A stretch of 40,064 nucleotides of DNA. It comes from Actinomyces israelii DSM 43320. GTDB taxonomy: Bacteria > Actinomycetota > Actinomycetes > Actinomycetales > Actinomycetaceae. This document shows, piece after piece, positions 7,886 to 15,354 of the stretch; the stretch's first letter is position 1; each line of letters starts with the position of its first letter. Position numbers and translations under genes: made by a program. Location: positions 1 through 40,064 of the forward strand of contig NZ_JONS01000030.1 of the NCBI RefSeq assembly GCF_000711965.1. The letters are read 5' to 3'. Below the pieces are notes generated by a model, which worked only from the letters and a program-made list of their open reading frames with translations, searched no databases and was not told the DNA's origin.

Positions 7886-9157
7886 ATGATCGACCTGCGC
7901 GCGCTCCGCGAGAATCCCGAGCCCTACCGCGCCAGCCAGAGAGCCCGTGGTGCCGACGTCGCCCTCGTCGACCGCATCATCGAGGCCGATGAGGCCCGCC
8001 GCACCCTCCTGCAGGACTTCGAGTCCCTGCGCGCCGAGCAGAAGACCGTCTCCAGGTCGGTCGGCAAGGCCTCCCCGCAGGAGCGCCCGGAGGTCCTCGC
8101 CCGGGCCAAGGAGCTGGCCGCCCGGGTCAAGGAGGCGCAGGCCGCCGCCGACGCCGCGGCCGCCGCCCTCGACGAGCTCGCCCACCAGCTCGCCAACCTC
8201 ATCGCCGGGGCGCCGGCCGGCGGGGAGGAGGACTACGTCGTCGTGCGCCACGAGGGCCCGGCTCCCCGCGACTTCGCCGCCGAGGGCTTCGAGCCGGCCG
8301 ACCACCTGGCGCTCGGCGAGGGCCTGGACATTATCGACACCCGTCGCGGCGCCAAGGTCGCCGGCGCCCGCTTCTACTTCCTCAAGGGCGCCGGCATGCG
8401 CCTGGAGCTCGCCCTCATGACCGCGGCCCTGGGCCTCGCCTCCGCCCGCGGCTTCACGCCCATGACCACCCCCACCCTCGTGACCCCCCAGGTCATGGGC
8501 GGCACCGGGTTCCTCGGCGCCCACAGCGATGAGATCTACTACCTGCCCGCCGACGACCTCTACCTCACCGGCACTTCCGAGGTGGCCCTGGCCGGCTACC
8601 ACGCCGACGAGATCCTCGACCTGTCCGCCGGTCCGCGCCGCTACCTGGGGTGGTCCACCTGCTATCGGCGCGAGGCGGGCGCCGCCGGCAGGGACACCCG
8701 CGGCATCATCCGCGTCCACCAGTTCAACAAGGCGGAGATGTTCGCCTACGTCCGCCCCGAGGACGCCGAGGCCGAGCACGCCCGGCTCCTGGCCCTGGAG
8801 GAGGAGATGCTGGCGCTGGCCGACCTGCCCTACCGGGTCATCGACACCGCCGCCGGGGACCTGGGCTCCTCGGCCGCCCGCAAGTTCGACTGCGAGGCCT
8901 GGCTGCCCACCCAGAGCCGCTGGATGGAGGTCACCTCCACCTCCAACTGCACCACCTACCAGGCCCGCCGCCTGGCCATCCGCGAGCGGCGCGACGGGGG
9001 GACCGCGCCGGTGGCCACCCTCAACGGCACGCTGGCGACCACCCGCTGGATCGTCGCCATCCTGGAGAACCATCAGCGCCCCGACGGCGCCGTCGTCGTC
9101 CCCGAAGGACTGCGCCCCTACCTGGGCGGCCTCGAGGTCATCGAGCCCGTCGCCTGA
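7886..9157 (+). CDS. serS: Seryl-tRNA synthetase
   Basis: The 423-residue class II aminoacyl-tRNA synthetase charges tRNA-Ser with serine in the cytoplasm. Residues 1-105 form the N-terminal tRNA-binding coiled coil, rich in Glu/Arg/Ala heptads. The catalytic domain shows [12 protein letters not shown], the motif 2 region with [15 protein letters not shown], then [29 protein letters not shown] and the motif 3-like [16 protein letters not shown]. The length is normal. I chose the ATG at 7886, since the frame stays open further upstream but the earlier sequence is GC-rich filler and the -10 box fits this start. The next gene begins 12 bp after the stop. Two tRNA-Ser genes lie about 10 kb away. 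Confidence 0.95.
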   Translation: MIDLRALRENPEPYRASQRARGADVALVDRIIEADEARRTLLQDFESLRAEQKTVSRSVGKASPQERPEVLARAKELAARVKEAQAAADAAAAALDELAHQLANLIAGAPAGGEEDYVVVRHEGPAPRDFAAEGFEPADHLALGEGLDIIDTRRGAKVAGARFYFLKGAGMRLELALMTAALGLASARGFTPMTTPTLVTPQVMGGTGFLGAHSDEIYYLPADDLYLTGTSEVALAGYHADEILDLSAGPRRYLGWSTCYRREAGAAGRDTRGIIRVHQFNKAEMFAYVRPEDAEAEHARLLALEEEMLALADLPYRVIDTAAGDLGSSAARKFDCEAWLPTQSRWMEVTSTSNCTTYQARRLAIRERRDGGTAPVATLNGTLATTRWIVAILENHQRPDGAVVVPEGLRPYLGGLEVIEPVA

Positions 9158-9169
9158 GACGGCCGGCCC

Positions 9170-10438
9170 GTGAACGAGTACGACGTCGGCTCTGCGCCGG
9201 GGGACGGCCCCCCGGCCCATCCCCGCCGTACCCCCGGCGCCCTCGGGGCGGCCGGGCCTCCGCTCGTCGGCCCCGCGGCGGGGGCGGACGACGCCGGTCT
9301 GGGCTCCTCGAGCGAGTACGCCCGCTCCCACCGCATGCTCCGGCCCCTGCCGCACGACGACTACCACGCCGTGGTCCGGGCGCGCATGGCGGACCTGGAC
9401 CGGCTCGCCCCCCTGCCCGCCGGGGCGCGGGCCGGGGAGCCGGTCAGCATTGCGTCCTCCGGCGGCCCCCCGACCGGCGCAGCCTCCGGGCTCCACGGCG
9501 CGGCCGCCGGCGCCCCCGACGACGGCGCGGGTGCCGGGCCCGCCTCCGCCTCCGTCGTCGGGCCTCCCGGCACCGATGCTGCTCCCGCCTCCCCCGCCGC
9601 CTCCCTCGGTCTCCTTCCCGATGAGCGGCTCCTGGTCGCCCTCGACGTCGACGGCACCATCCTGGACATCAACGGGCGGGTCTCGGAGCGGATGATGGCC
9701 TCCCTCGCCCGGCTGCGGACCTACGGCGTCCAGATCGTCATCTCGACCGGCCGCGGCATCCAGGCGGCCCTGCCCGTGGCCTACCACGTGGGCCTGACCG
9801 ACGGGTGGATGATCTGCGCCAACGGGGCCATCACCCTGCGCATGGACCCGGCCGCGCCCGGCGGCTACGAGATCGCCGACGCCGTCACCTTCGACCCCGC
9901 CGACGCCATCGCCGCGCTGACGCGGGCGGTCCCGGACGGCATTGTCGCCGTGGAGGTCCTCGGCGACGGGTTCAAGGTCTCGCGGCCCTTCCCCGACGGC
10001 GAGCTCATCGAGGCGCAGCGGGTCGTGGGCCTGAAGGAGATGGCCGCCCAGCCCGTCACCCGCGTGGTGCTGCGCGCGCCGGGGATGGACGTGGGCGAGT
10101 TCTCGGACCTGGTGGCCGGCTGCGGGCTCCACTCGGTGGAGTACGCCATCGGGTGGACCGCCTGGCTCGACGTCGCCCCCGAGGGCGTGACCAAGGCCTC
10201 GGCCCTGCAGGCCCTCGCCGCGCGGCTGGGCACCGATGCGAGCCGCACCATCGCGGTGGGGGACGGGACCAACGACGTCGAGATGCTGCGGTGGGCCGGT
10301 GTCGGCGCCGCCATGGGCTCGGCGCCCGGGTCCGTCAAGGAAAGCAGTGACATTGTCACCGGGCCGGTGTGGCACGACGGCTGCGCCGCCCTGCTCGACG
10401 CCGTCGTCGAGCGAACGAGAAAGAGGAGCCAGAGCTGA
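9170..10438 (+). CDS. HAD-superfamily (Cof-type) phosphatase with a long N-terminal extension
   Basis: The protein has 422 residues from a GTG start. The catalytic part begins near residue 153 and carries the nucleophile motif LDVDGTILD (Asp159 and Asp161), STGRG (motif II), the motif III lysine in GVTKASAL, and GDGTNDVEMLRWAG (motif IV), with a C2-type cap between motifs II and III. Cof-like members hydrolyse sugar phosphates and similar small metabolites. Residues 1-150 are Gly/Ala/Pro-rich and look disordered, which is unusual; a start closer to the HAD core cannot be excluded. It lies 12 bp after serS and overlaps the next gene by TGATG, so serS, this gene and the lipoprotein probably share a transcript. 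Confidence 0.82.
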   Translation: MNEYDVGSAPGDGPPAHPRRTPGALGAAGPPLVGPAAGADDAGLGSSSEYARSHRMLRPLPHDDYHAVVRARMADLDRLAPLPAGARAGEPVSIASSGGPPTGAASGLHGAAAGAPDDGAGAGPASASVVGPPGTDAAPASPAASLGLLPDERLLVALDVDGTILDINGRVSERMMASLARLRTYGVQIVISTGRGIQAALPVAYHVGLTDGWMICANGAITLRMDPAAPGGYEIADAVTFDPADAIAALTRAVPDGIVAVEVLGDGFKVSRPFPDGELIEAQRVVGLKEMAAQPVTRVVLRAPGMDVGEFSDLVAGCGLHSVEYAIGWTAWLDVAPEGVTKASALQALAARLGTDASRTIAVGDGTNDVEMLRWAGVGAAMGSAPGSVKESSDIVTGPVWHDGCAALLDAVVERTRKRSQS

Positions 10439-11961
10439 TGGCGCGTTCAAAGCCCACTTCCGCCTCCCGGGCGCTTGCGCTCGCCGCCGTCCTGGCGCTG
10501 ACCGGCACGGGGCTCAACGCCTGCGCCGGCGCGCACAACTCGGCCGCAGAGATCGGCTCCTGCGAGGTCCTCGCCCGGTACACGCCCAAGGACGGCGGGG
10601 GCGGCACCGTCAAGATCGCCACCGCCCTGACCGGCACCGAGGGGGAGCGCTTCGAGCAGTCCATGGAGCGGTTCGAGGAGTGCACGGGCATCGACGTCGT
10701 GCACGAGGGCTCCGACCGGCTCGAGGAGAACCTGCGCGCCAGGGCCGACGGGACGACGGACTGGGACGCCGACCTCGCCGTCGTCCCCCAGCCCGGTCTC
10801 GTGGCGGACCTCGCCGGCAAGGACGCGCTCAGCCCGCTGTCCGACGTCGTGGGCGCCAATGTCGAGCTCGGCTGGGACCACGCCTGGTCCGCGGCCGGCA
10901 CTGTGGACGGCACCTTCTACGGGGCGCCGCTCATGGCCTCGGTCAAGTCCTTCGTGTGGTACTCCCCGGAGACCTTCGCGAAGGCCGGCTACGAGGTCCC
11001 GGCCACCTGGGACGAGCTGGTCGCGCTGACCAACAGGATCGCGGCGGACCACCCCAAGGACGGGGTGACGCCATGGTGCCTGGGGATGGCCGACGGCGGC
11101 ACCACGGGGTGGACCATGACGGACTGGCTCGAGGAGTCCCTCCTGGCCACCGGCGGCCTCGGCGCCTACGACGCCTGGGCCAACCACACCGTCGCCCTCG
11201 ACTCGCCGTCGGCCGTCAACGCCCTGGGCACGGTCGACTCCCTCCTAATGAAGGGCGGGCACGTCCATGGCGGGCGCGACGGCGCCCTGTCCACGACCAT
11301 GGAGCAGGCCGGGCAGCAGCTCGCGGACGGCAGCTGCCTCATGATGCTGGCCTCCTCGAACTTCGAGACCATGCTGCCGGCGGGCACCATTATCACCGAC
11401 ACCAAGGGGCGCACCGGGGAGGGCCCGAGCATCGCCCCGACCGTGGGGGGCGGTGTCGCGGCGAGCGACGGCACGGAGGCGTACAGCGGCACCGACACCA
11501 GTGCGACGGCGGGCGCCGGCGCCACGGCGAGCAGCGGCCCGCCCGCGAGCGTGTCGGCCTTCCTCGTCCCCGGCGCCGACGACGCGGACGGGGGGCCGCC
11601 GGTGCTCGTCGGCGGGGACTACCTCGTCTCACTGCGCCAGGCGGACGGGACATCCGAGGCCGCCAACGCCGTCATGGACTACCTCACCAGCGCCGAGTGG
11701 GCCCAGCAGCGGGCCGAGCTCGGCGGCGTGGCGACCGCCAACCGCGGCGTGGACGTGAGCGAGGTCAGCTCCGACGTCACCGTCCGCGCCACGCGGATCC
11801 TCCAGTCGCGTCAGAGCGTCATCCGCCTGGACGCCTCCGACTCCATGCCCTCCCAGGTGGGCACCAGGGCCCTGTGGACGGCGCTGGCCTCCTGGACGGC
11901 CGGCGAGCTGGACTCCAAGAGGGCGCTGGCGCAGGCCGAGGCCGCCTGGCCCGACGAGTAG
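10438..11961 (+). CDS. Lipoprotein solute-binding protein of a carbohydrate ABC transporter (family 1 type)
   Basis: The protein has 507 residues. A signal peptide ends in a lipobox with the acylated cysteine at 29 (GTGLNAC), so the mature protein is anchored outside the membrane. The body follows the sugar-binding pattern: VKIATALTGTEGERFEQSM, WDADLAVVPQPG, GTFYGAPLMASVKSFVWYSPETF, AGYEVPATWDELVALT and PWCLGMADGG. No permease or ATPase gene is adjacent, so it must work with components encoded elsewhere. A Gly/Ala/Ser/Thr-rich insertion near residues 340-370 is odd for the family. An AGE-family sugar isomerase follows 284 bp later, which supports a sugar ligand. AGGAG precedes the ATG, and the HAD gene stop overlaps it. 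Confidence 0.85.
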   Translation: MARSKPTSASRALALAAVLALTGTGLNACAGAHNSAAEIGSCEVLARYTPKDGGGGTVKIATALTGTEGERFEQSMERFEECTGIDVVHEGSDRLEENLRARADGTTDWDADLAVVPQPGLVADLAGKDALSPLSDVVGANVELGWDHAWSAAGTVDGTFYGAPLMASVKSFVWYSPETFAKAGYEVPATWDELVALTNRIAADHPKDGVTPWCLGMADGGTTGWTMTDWLEESLLATGGLGAYDAWANHTVALDSPSAVNALGTVDSLLMKGGHVHGGRDGALSTTMEQAGQQLADGSCLMMLASSNFETMLPAGTIITDTKGRTGEGPSIAPTVGGGVAASDGTEAYSGTDTSATAGAGATASSGPPASVSAFLVPGADDADGGPPVLVGGDYLVSLRQADGTSEAANAVMDYLTSAEWAQQRAELGGVATANRGVDVSEVSSDVTVRATRILQSRQSVIRLDASDSMPSQVGTRALWTALASWTAGELDSKRALAQAEAAWPDE

Positions 11962-12094
11962 CCGGGCCGGGCGTCCCGTCCGTCCCGCGGGCGTCGCCTG
12001 GTCTCGACGACGGTCGGTCGCGTCCACGGGACGGGCGAGGAGGAACCCGCCCACCGACCCCGAGGACTGTCCCGGTTTGCGGCTGGGCGAGGAC

Positions 12095-12158
12095 GGCGAT
12101 CATATGGCGATACATATGGGCGATACTGCGGGCACGACGGCGGGCCGCCTGCTAACGT
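12095..12158 (+). promoter_or_regulatory. CATATG/GGCGAT repeat cluster and -10 box upstream of the sugar isomerase
   Basis: GGCGAT occurs three times and CATATG twice (12101-12106 and 12113-12118, 12 bp apart) in about 34 bp. TAACGT at 12153-12158 is a plausible -10 for the isomerase, which would place the repeats near -50 to -65. That suits an activator or operator site. The rest of the 284-bp spacer shows nothing else. Confidence 0.4.
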
Positions 12159-12245
12159 TCGACGTGCCCGGTCCGCTGCCGCGACGGCGCAGCGGGCGGG
12201 CCGCTGAGGCATCAGCGAGAGCACCGACCGGGTCGAGGAGGACTC

Positions 12246-13595
12246 ATGGGACTGGGATGGTTCGGAGCGCCGGAGCACAACCGCTGGCTCGCCGCCGAGA
12301 CGCACGCGCTGCTCCGCTTCGCGCGGGCCGCCAGGGTCCCGGCCGGCTTCGGGTGGATCGGCGAGGACGGCCGGGTCGACGCCTCCCACCCCGTCGAGCT
12401 GTGGATCACCGGTCGCATGACCTTCGCCTTCTCGCTGGGCACTCTCATGGGCATCCCCGGGTGCCGCCGCTACTGCGACCACGGCGTGCGCGCCCTGAGC
12501 CGGGTCATGCGCGATACCGTGCACGGCGGCTGGTACTCCGCCGTCGGCCATGAGCTCGACGCCGAGGGCCGCGGCGTGCCCGCCGACCCCGCTGCTCGCA
12601 AGGAGTGCTACCAGCACGCCTTCGTCCTGCTCGCGGCCGCCACCGCCACCGCCGCCGACCGCCCCGGCGCGCACGAGCTCCTGCGCGACGCCATGGCCGT
12701 GCAGAACCGCTACTGGTGGGATGAGACCTACGGCCTGCCGATCGAGTCCTACGCCCACGACTTCACCGACCCCGAGGACTACCGCGGCATTAACGCCGCC
12801 ATGCACACGGTCGAGGCCTACCTGGCCACCGCCGACGTCACCGGCGACCCGACCTGGCTCACGCGCGCGGTCCAGATCATCGACTTCGCCGTCAACGTCC
12901 AGGCCAGGACCAATGACTGGCACCTGCCCGAGCACTACGACACGCGCTGGCACCCCGACCTGGACTACAACAAGGACCAGCCGGCCCACCCCTTCCGGCC
13001 CTACGGCGTCACGCCGGGCCACGGCCTGGAGTGGGCGCGCCTGACCGTCCAGGCCCGCGCGGCCCTCGTGGCCCGCTCCCTGCCCGTGCCGGACTGGATG
13101 CTCGACGCCGCCGAGGAGCTCTTCGACCGCGCCCGCACCGACGGCTGGCGCGTGGACGGCGGCCCCGGCTTCGTCTACACCACGGACTTCGACGGCACGC
13201 CGATCGTCCACGAGCGCATGCACTGGGTGGCCTGCGAGGGCATTAGCGCCGCCGCCGCCCTGCGCCGCGCCCTGCTCGACGACGGCCGCGGCGAGATCGA
13301 GGTCGAGCACTACGAGCACTGCTACCGATCCTGGATCGACTACGCCGAGGAGTACCTCATCAAGTCCCCGGGCGTGTGGGTCCACGAGCTCGACCGGGAC
13401 AACGAGCTCTCCACCCGCACCTGGGCCGGCCACCCGGACGTCTACCACGCCCTGCAGGCCACCCTCATGTCCCGCCTACCCGTGTGGCCGGCCATGGGGC
13501 AGGCCCTGGCGGAGGGGCGCCTGGACAAGCCCGCCTCGCCGGTTTCGGCGTCGGCCCAGCCGAGCCGCCGGCGGGGGTTCTTCGGGAGGGGCTGA
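12246..13595 (+). CDS. AGE-family (N-acylglucosamine 2-epimerase superfamily) sugar isomerase/epimerase
   Basis: The 449-residue protein should fold as an (alpha/alpha)6 barrel. Visible family marks are ELWITGRMTFAFSLG near 60-75, NAAMHTVEAYLA near 180, GHGLEWARL, the active-site HERMHWVACEGI and the late WAGHPDVYHALQATL. This group includes YihS (sulfoquinovose/mannose-fructose isomerase) and mannose or cellobiose epimerases; the RMTFAFSLG and HPDVYHA arrangement fits the aldose-ketose isomerase branch best. The cytoplasmic product would interconvert an imported sugar, consistent with the sugar-binding lipoprotein upstream. GAGGAGG sits five bases before the ATG. The last ~25 residues are basic and low in complexity. 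Confidence 0.83.
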   Translation: MGLGWFGAPEHNRWLAAETHALLRFARAARVPAGFGWIGEDGRVDASHPVELWITGRMTFAFSLGTLMGIPGCRRYCDHGVRALSRVMRDTVHGGWYSAVGHELDAEGRGVPADPAARKECYQHAFVLLAAATATAADRPGAHELLRDAMAVQNRYWWDETYGLPIESYAHDFTDPEDYRGINAAMHTVEAYLATADVTGDPTWLTRAVQIIDFAVNVQARTNDWHLPEHYDTRWHPDLDYNKDQPAHPFRPYGVTPGHGLEWARLTVQARAALVARSLPVPDWMLDAAEELFDRARTDGWRVDGGPGFVYTTDFDGTPIVHERMHWVACEGISAAAALRRALLDDGRGEIEVEHYEHCYRSWIDYAEEYLIKSPGVWVHELDRDNELSTRTWAGHPDVYHALQATLMSRLPVWPAMGQALAEGRLDKPASPVSASAQPSRRRGFFGRG

Positions 13596-13963
13596 GCGCG
13601 GCGCCCCGGCGGGGCGGGCGGGGCTGCATTTCTGAGGCCCTCCCTCGTCCACCCATCTGCGGCGGCGCCCCGGCGCGTGCCGGCGGGGCGGACGACGACG
13701 GGGAGGGTTCCGTCGGCTTCTCCTGCTGTGGGTCCGACTCGTGGTGCACCACGACGGCACCAGAGCATCCTCCGAGGCCCGGGCCCGGAAGCGGTCGGTC
13801 GAGATCCGGCCGAGGGGCGTTGCTCAGGGCAATGCCGAGGGGGGCTGCCCGCCGGTTGAGGCCGAGGGCGCCCGCTGTTCAGGACGCCGCGGTCGACTGC
13901 GCCGCCCGGTGGCTCTCGACGCCGTCATCCGCTCGCTCGAGCAATATTGGGTCTAAAGGTCTA
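13596..13963 (+). other. Gene-free spacer; base composition falls sharply near its right end
   Basis: No gene is supportable here. Bases 13596-13930 are GC-rich like the rest of the chromosome. From about 13940 AT content jumps, marking the left edge of the lanthipeptide-related island. I found no lanthipeptide precursor gene in this stretch. Confidence 0.45.
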
Positions 13964-13992
13964 TTGACGATCCGGTATGTGCTTTATATGCT
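13964..13992 (+). promoter_or_regulatory. Consensus-like promoter in front of the LanKC remnant
   Basis: TTGACG (13964-13969), a 17-bp spacer and TATGCT (13987-13992) form one of the best sigma-70-type promoters in the window. It lies 48 bp upstream of the LanKC start codon and probably drives the whole 14.0-17.2 kb group. Confidence 0.7.
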
Positions 13993-14040
13993 AGCCCCAC
14001 ATGCAGGTCATCTATTTCCTGATCTTCTACCCTGAGCCGC

Positions 14041-14358
14041 ATGGGTCTGCATTTGGTGCGGTATCATCGAGGTGATTCCGCAACGGCCAATGTCGCATAT
14101 CTTGAGTTCTGTCAAGGCGATCCTTATTTTTATGACCTGCCCAGGGTGATCGATGAAGCGCCTTTTAGTGTTGACCCACTTCCGACGGGTTGGTCCAGCA
14201 GTATTACGGAAGGATGGCATCACGTAAGGCCGCCTGTCCTTCGCCTGCCGGTACAAGGGTGGAAGATTCATGTGTCGACGACGCCTCAAAATGCTGAGAT
14301 GACGTTGTCACGTACTGCGAAGGCGTGTGCACCGGAGACCGATCCTGCTGCTCGATGA
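14041..14358 (+). pseudogene. N-terminal fragment of a class III lanthipeptide synthetase (LanKC)
   Basis: Only about 95 codons of what should be a protein of more than 800 residues remain. The sequence YLEFCQGDPYFYDLP, then PTGW and LPVQGWKIHVSTTPQNAE, matches the extreme N-terminus of LanKC enzymes. These are lyase-kinase-cyclase fusions that phosphorylate, dehydrate and cyclise Ser/Thr/Cys in a precursor peptide. After AKAC (about 14327) the match ends, and the next bases encode, in another frame, the Walker B region of an ABC exporter; the LanKC frame then meets TGA at 14356-14358. The lyase, kinase and cyclase domains are all absent. GC content is clearly below the chromosomal background, suggesting acquired DNA. 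Recognition rests on remembered family sequence, not a search. Confidence 0.7.
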
Positions 14359-14590
14359 GCCCAGCGCGAGTCTGGATGCGGAGAGTGAGAACCTGATTGT
14401 CGACGCGATCCGGACCATTCCCCCCGATATCACTGTTATTATTATAGCTCATCGCCTGTCGACCATTCGAGACGTTGATCATGTGGCTGTTCTCGACCGC
14501 GGGGTGCTCGTCGCGACGGGCAGCCCGCAGCAGGTGGCGTCTTCGTCGCCGATCTATAGGATGCTGATGATGGATGGGGGCATCTCATGA
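14327..14590 (+). pseudogene. C-terminal fragment of an ABC exporter ATPase domain (LanT-like)
   Basis: The 87 codons begin abruptly at Walker B (RRPILLLDEPSASLDAE) and continue through the H-loop IIIAHRLSTIRDVDHV and the D-loop/tail region typical of exporters that fuse permease and ATPase. Walker A, the ABC signature and the membrane domain are missing. The fragment joins the LanKC remnant at about 14327-14335 in a different frame. The simplest history is one deletion running from inside lanKC to inside an exporter gene of the same cluster. Its stop overlaps the next ABC gene by ATGA, showing the original operon order. Lower GC matches the LanKC fragment. Confidence 0.75.
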
Positions 14591-15354
14591 CAATTACTGG
14601 GCGTGGAGCGACTGCCGGCGGGGAGAGCGATCCGGTCCTACTGCTGGACGGGGTGACCCACCGTTACGGACGGCGCAACAGCGGGCCGGTGATCGGGCCA
14701 TGCGACCTTGCGCTTGCAATCGGCACCGTTACGGCCCTGGTCGGCCGCTCGGGCTCGGGGAAGTCGACGATGATGAGCTGCGCCGCCGGCCTCCTGCGCG
14801 CCACCTCCGGCGCCGTCCACTACCGGGGCAGGAATATCATGCGGCTCTCGGAGGGCGCCCGGGCACGACTCCGCAGGGACGAGTTCGGGTTCGTTTTCCA
14901 GGACTACACCCTCGTCGATGCGCTCACCGTATCGGAGAACATCACCCTTCCGGCGCGCATGTCGAGGCGCGCTGTTCGCGAGGAACAGGTGCAGGAGGTG
15001 GCCGAGGCGCTCGGCATAGGCGCGCTTCTGGAACGACGGACCGGCGAGCTCTCCGGAGGGCAGCGTCAGCGCGTGGCCATCGGCCGCGCGATCGCCAACG
15101 ACGCGCGGGTGCTGTTCGCCGACGAGCCCACCGGCGCTCTGGATCCGGTGACCCGCCAGGAGGTGCTGTCGGTCCTCCTGGACCCGGTCGTCCGCGAGGA
15201 GCGGGCGGTGCTGGTCGCCACCCACGACGTGTCGCTGGCCTGCAGCACCGACCGTGTTCTCGTCATCGACGGCGGCAGGGTCTCGGCGACCCTGGAGGAG
15301 CCGACGCCCGACAGCGTTCTGGGGGCCTTGAGGGAGACGGGGGACGCGGCATGA
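14587..15354 (+). CDS. ABC transporter ATP-binding protein (MacB/LolD type)
   Basis: The 255-residue ATPase is complete: Walker A GRSGSGKST near 55-63, Q-loop FVFQDYTLVD, signature LSGGQRQRVAIGRAI, Walker B VLFADEPTGALD and H-loop VATHDVS. Enzymes of this type pair with FtsX-like permeases and export or remove peptides and lipoproteins; in lantibiotic loci such pairs give self-immunity. It is coupled by ATGA at both ends, to the exporter fragment before it and the permease after it. GC is higher than in the two fragments upstream. Function in immunity is inferred from position. Confidence 0.87.
   Translation: MTITGRGATAGGESDPVLLLDGVTHRYGRRNSGPVIGPCDLALAIGTVTALVGRSGSGKSTMMSCAAGLLRATSGAVHYRGRNIMRLSEGARARLRRDEFGFVFQDYTLVDALTVSENITLPARMSRRAVREEQVQEVAEALGIGALLERRTGELSGGQRQRVAIGRAIANDARVLFADEPTGALDPVTRQEVLSVLLDPVVREERAVLVATHDVSLACSTDRVLVIDGGRVSATLEEPTPDSVLGALRETGDAA

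Noticed and set aside
6020-10450. A 1476-codon open frame on the minus strand, antisense to the antiporter, serS and HAD genes
   Set aside because: Its translation is low-complexity Gly/Val/Asp/His/Arg sequence produced by GC-biased third positions of the real genes. Clear conserved motifs are on the plus strand.
13596-13963. Search for a lanthipeptide precursor or other gene between the sugar isomerase and the LanKC remnant
   Set aside because: Only GC-rich frames without start signals or motifs were found.
14001-14075. A 24-codon frame (MQVIYFLIF...) just after the LanKC promoter, considered as a precursor or leader peptide
   Set aside because: It has no Ser/Thr/Cys-rich core as a lanthipeptide would, no ribosome-binding site, and sits eight bases after the -10. 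There is too little to support a gene.
14574-15350. FtsX permease frame extended leftwards through the ATPase gene
   Set aside because: That part is an Arg-rich shadow of the ATPase. The ATG overlapping the ATPase stop gives a normal permease N-terminus.
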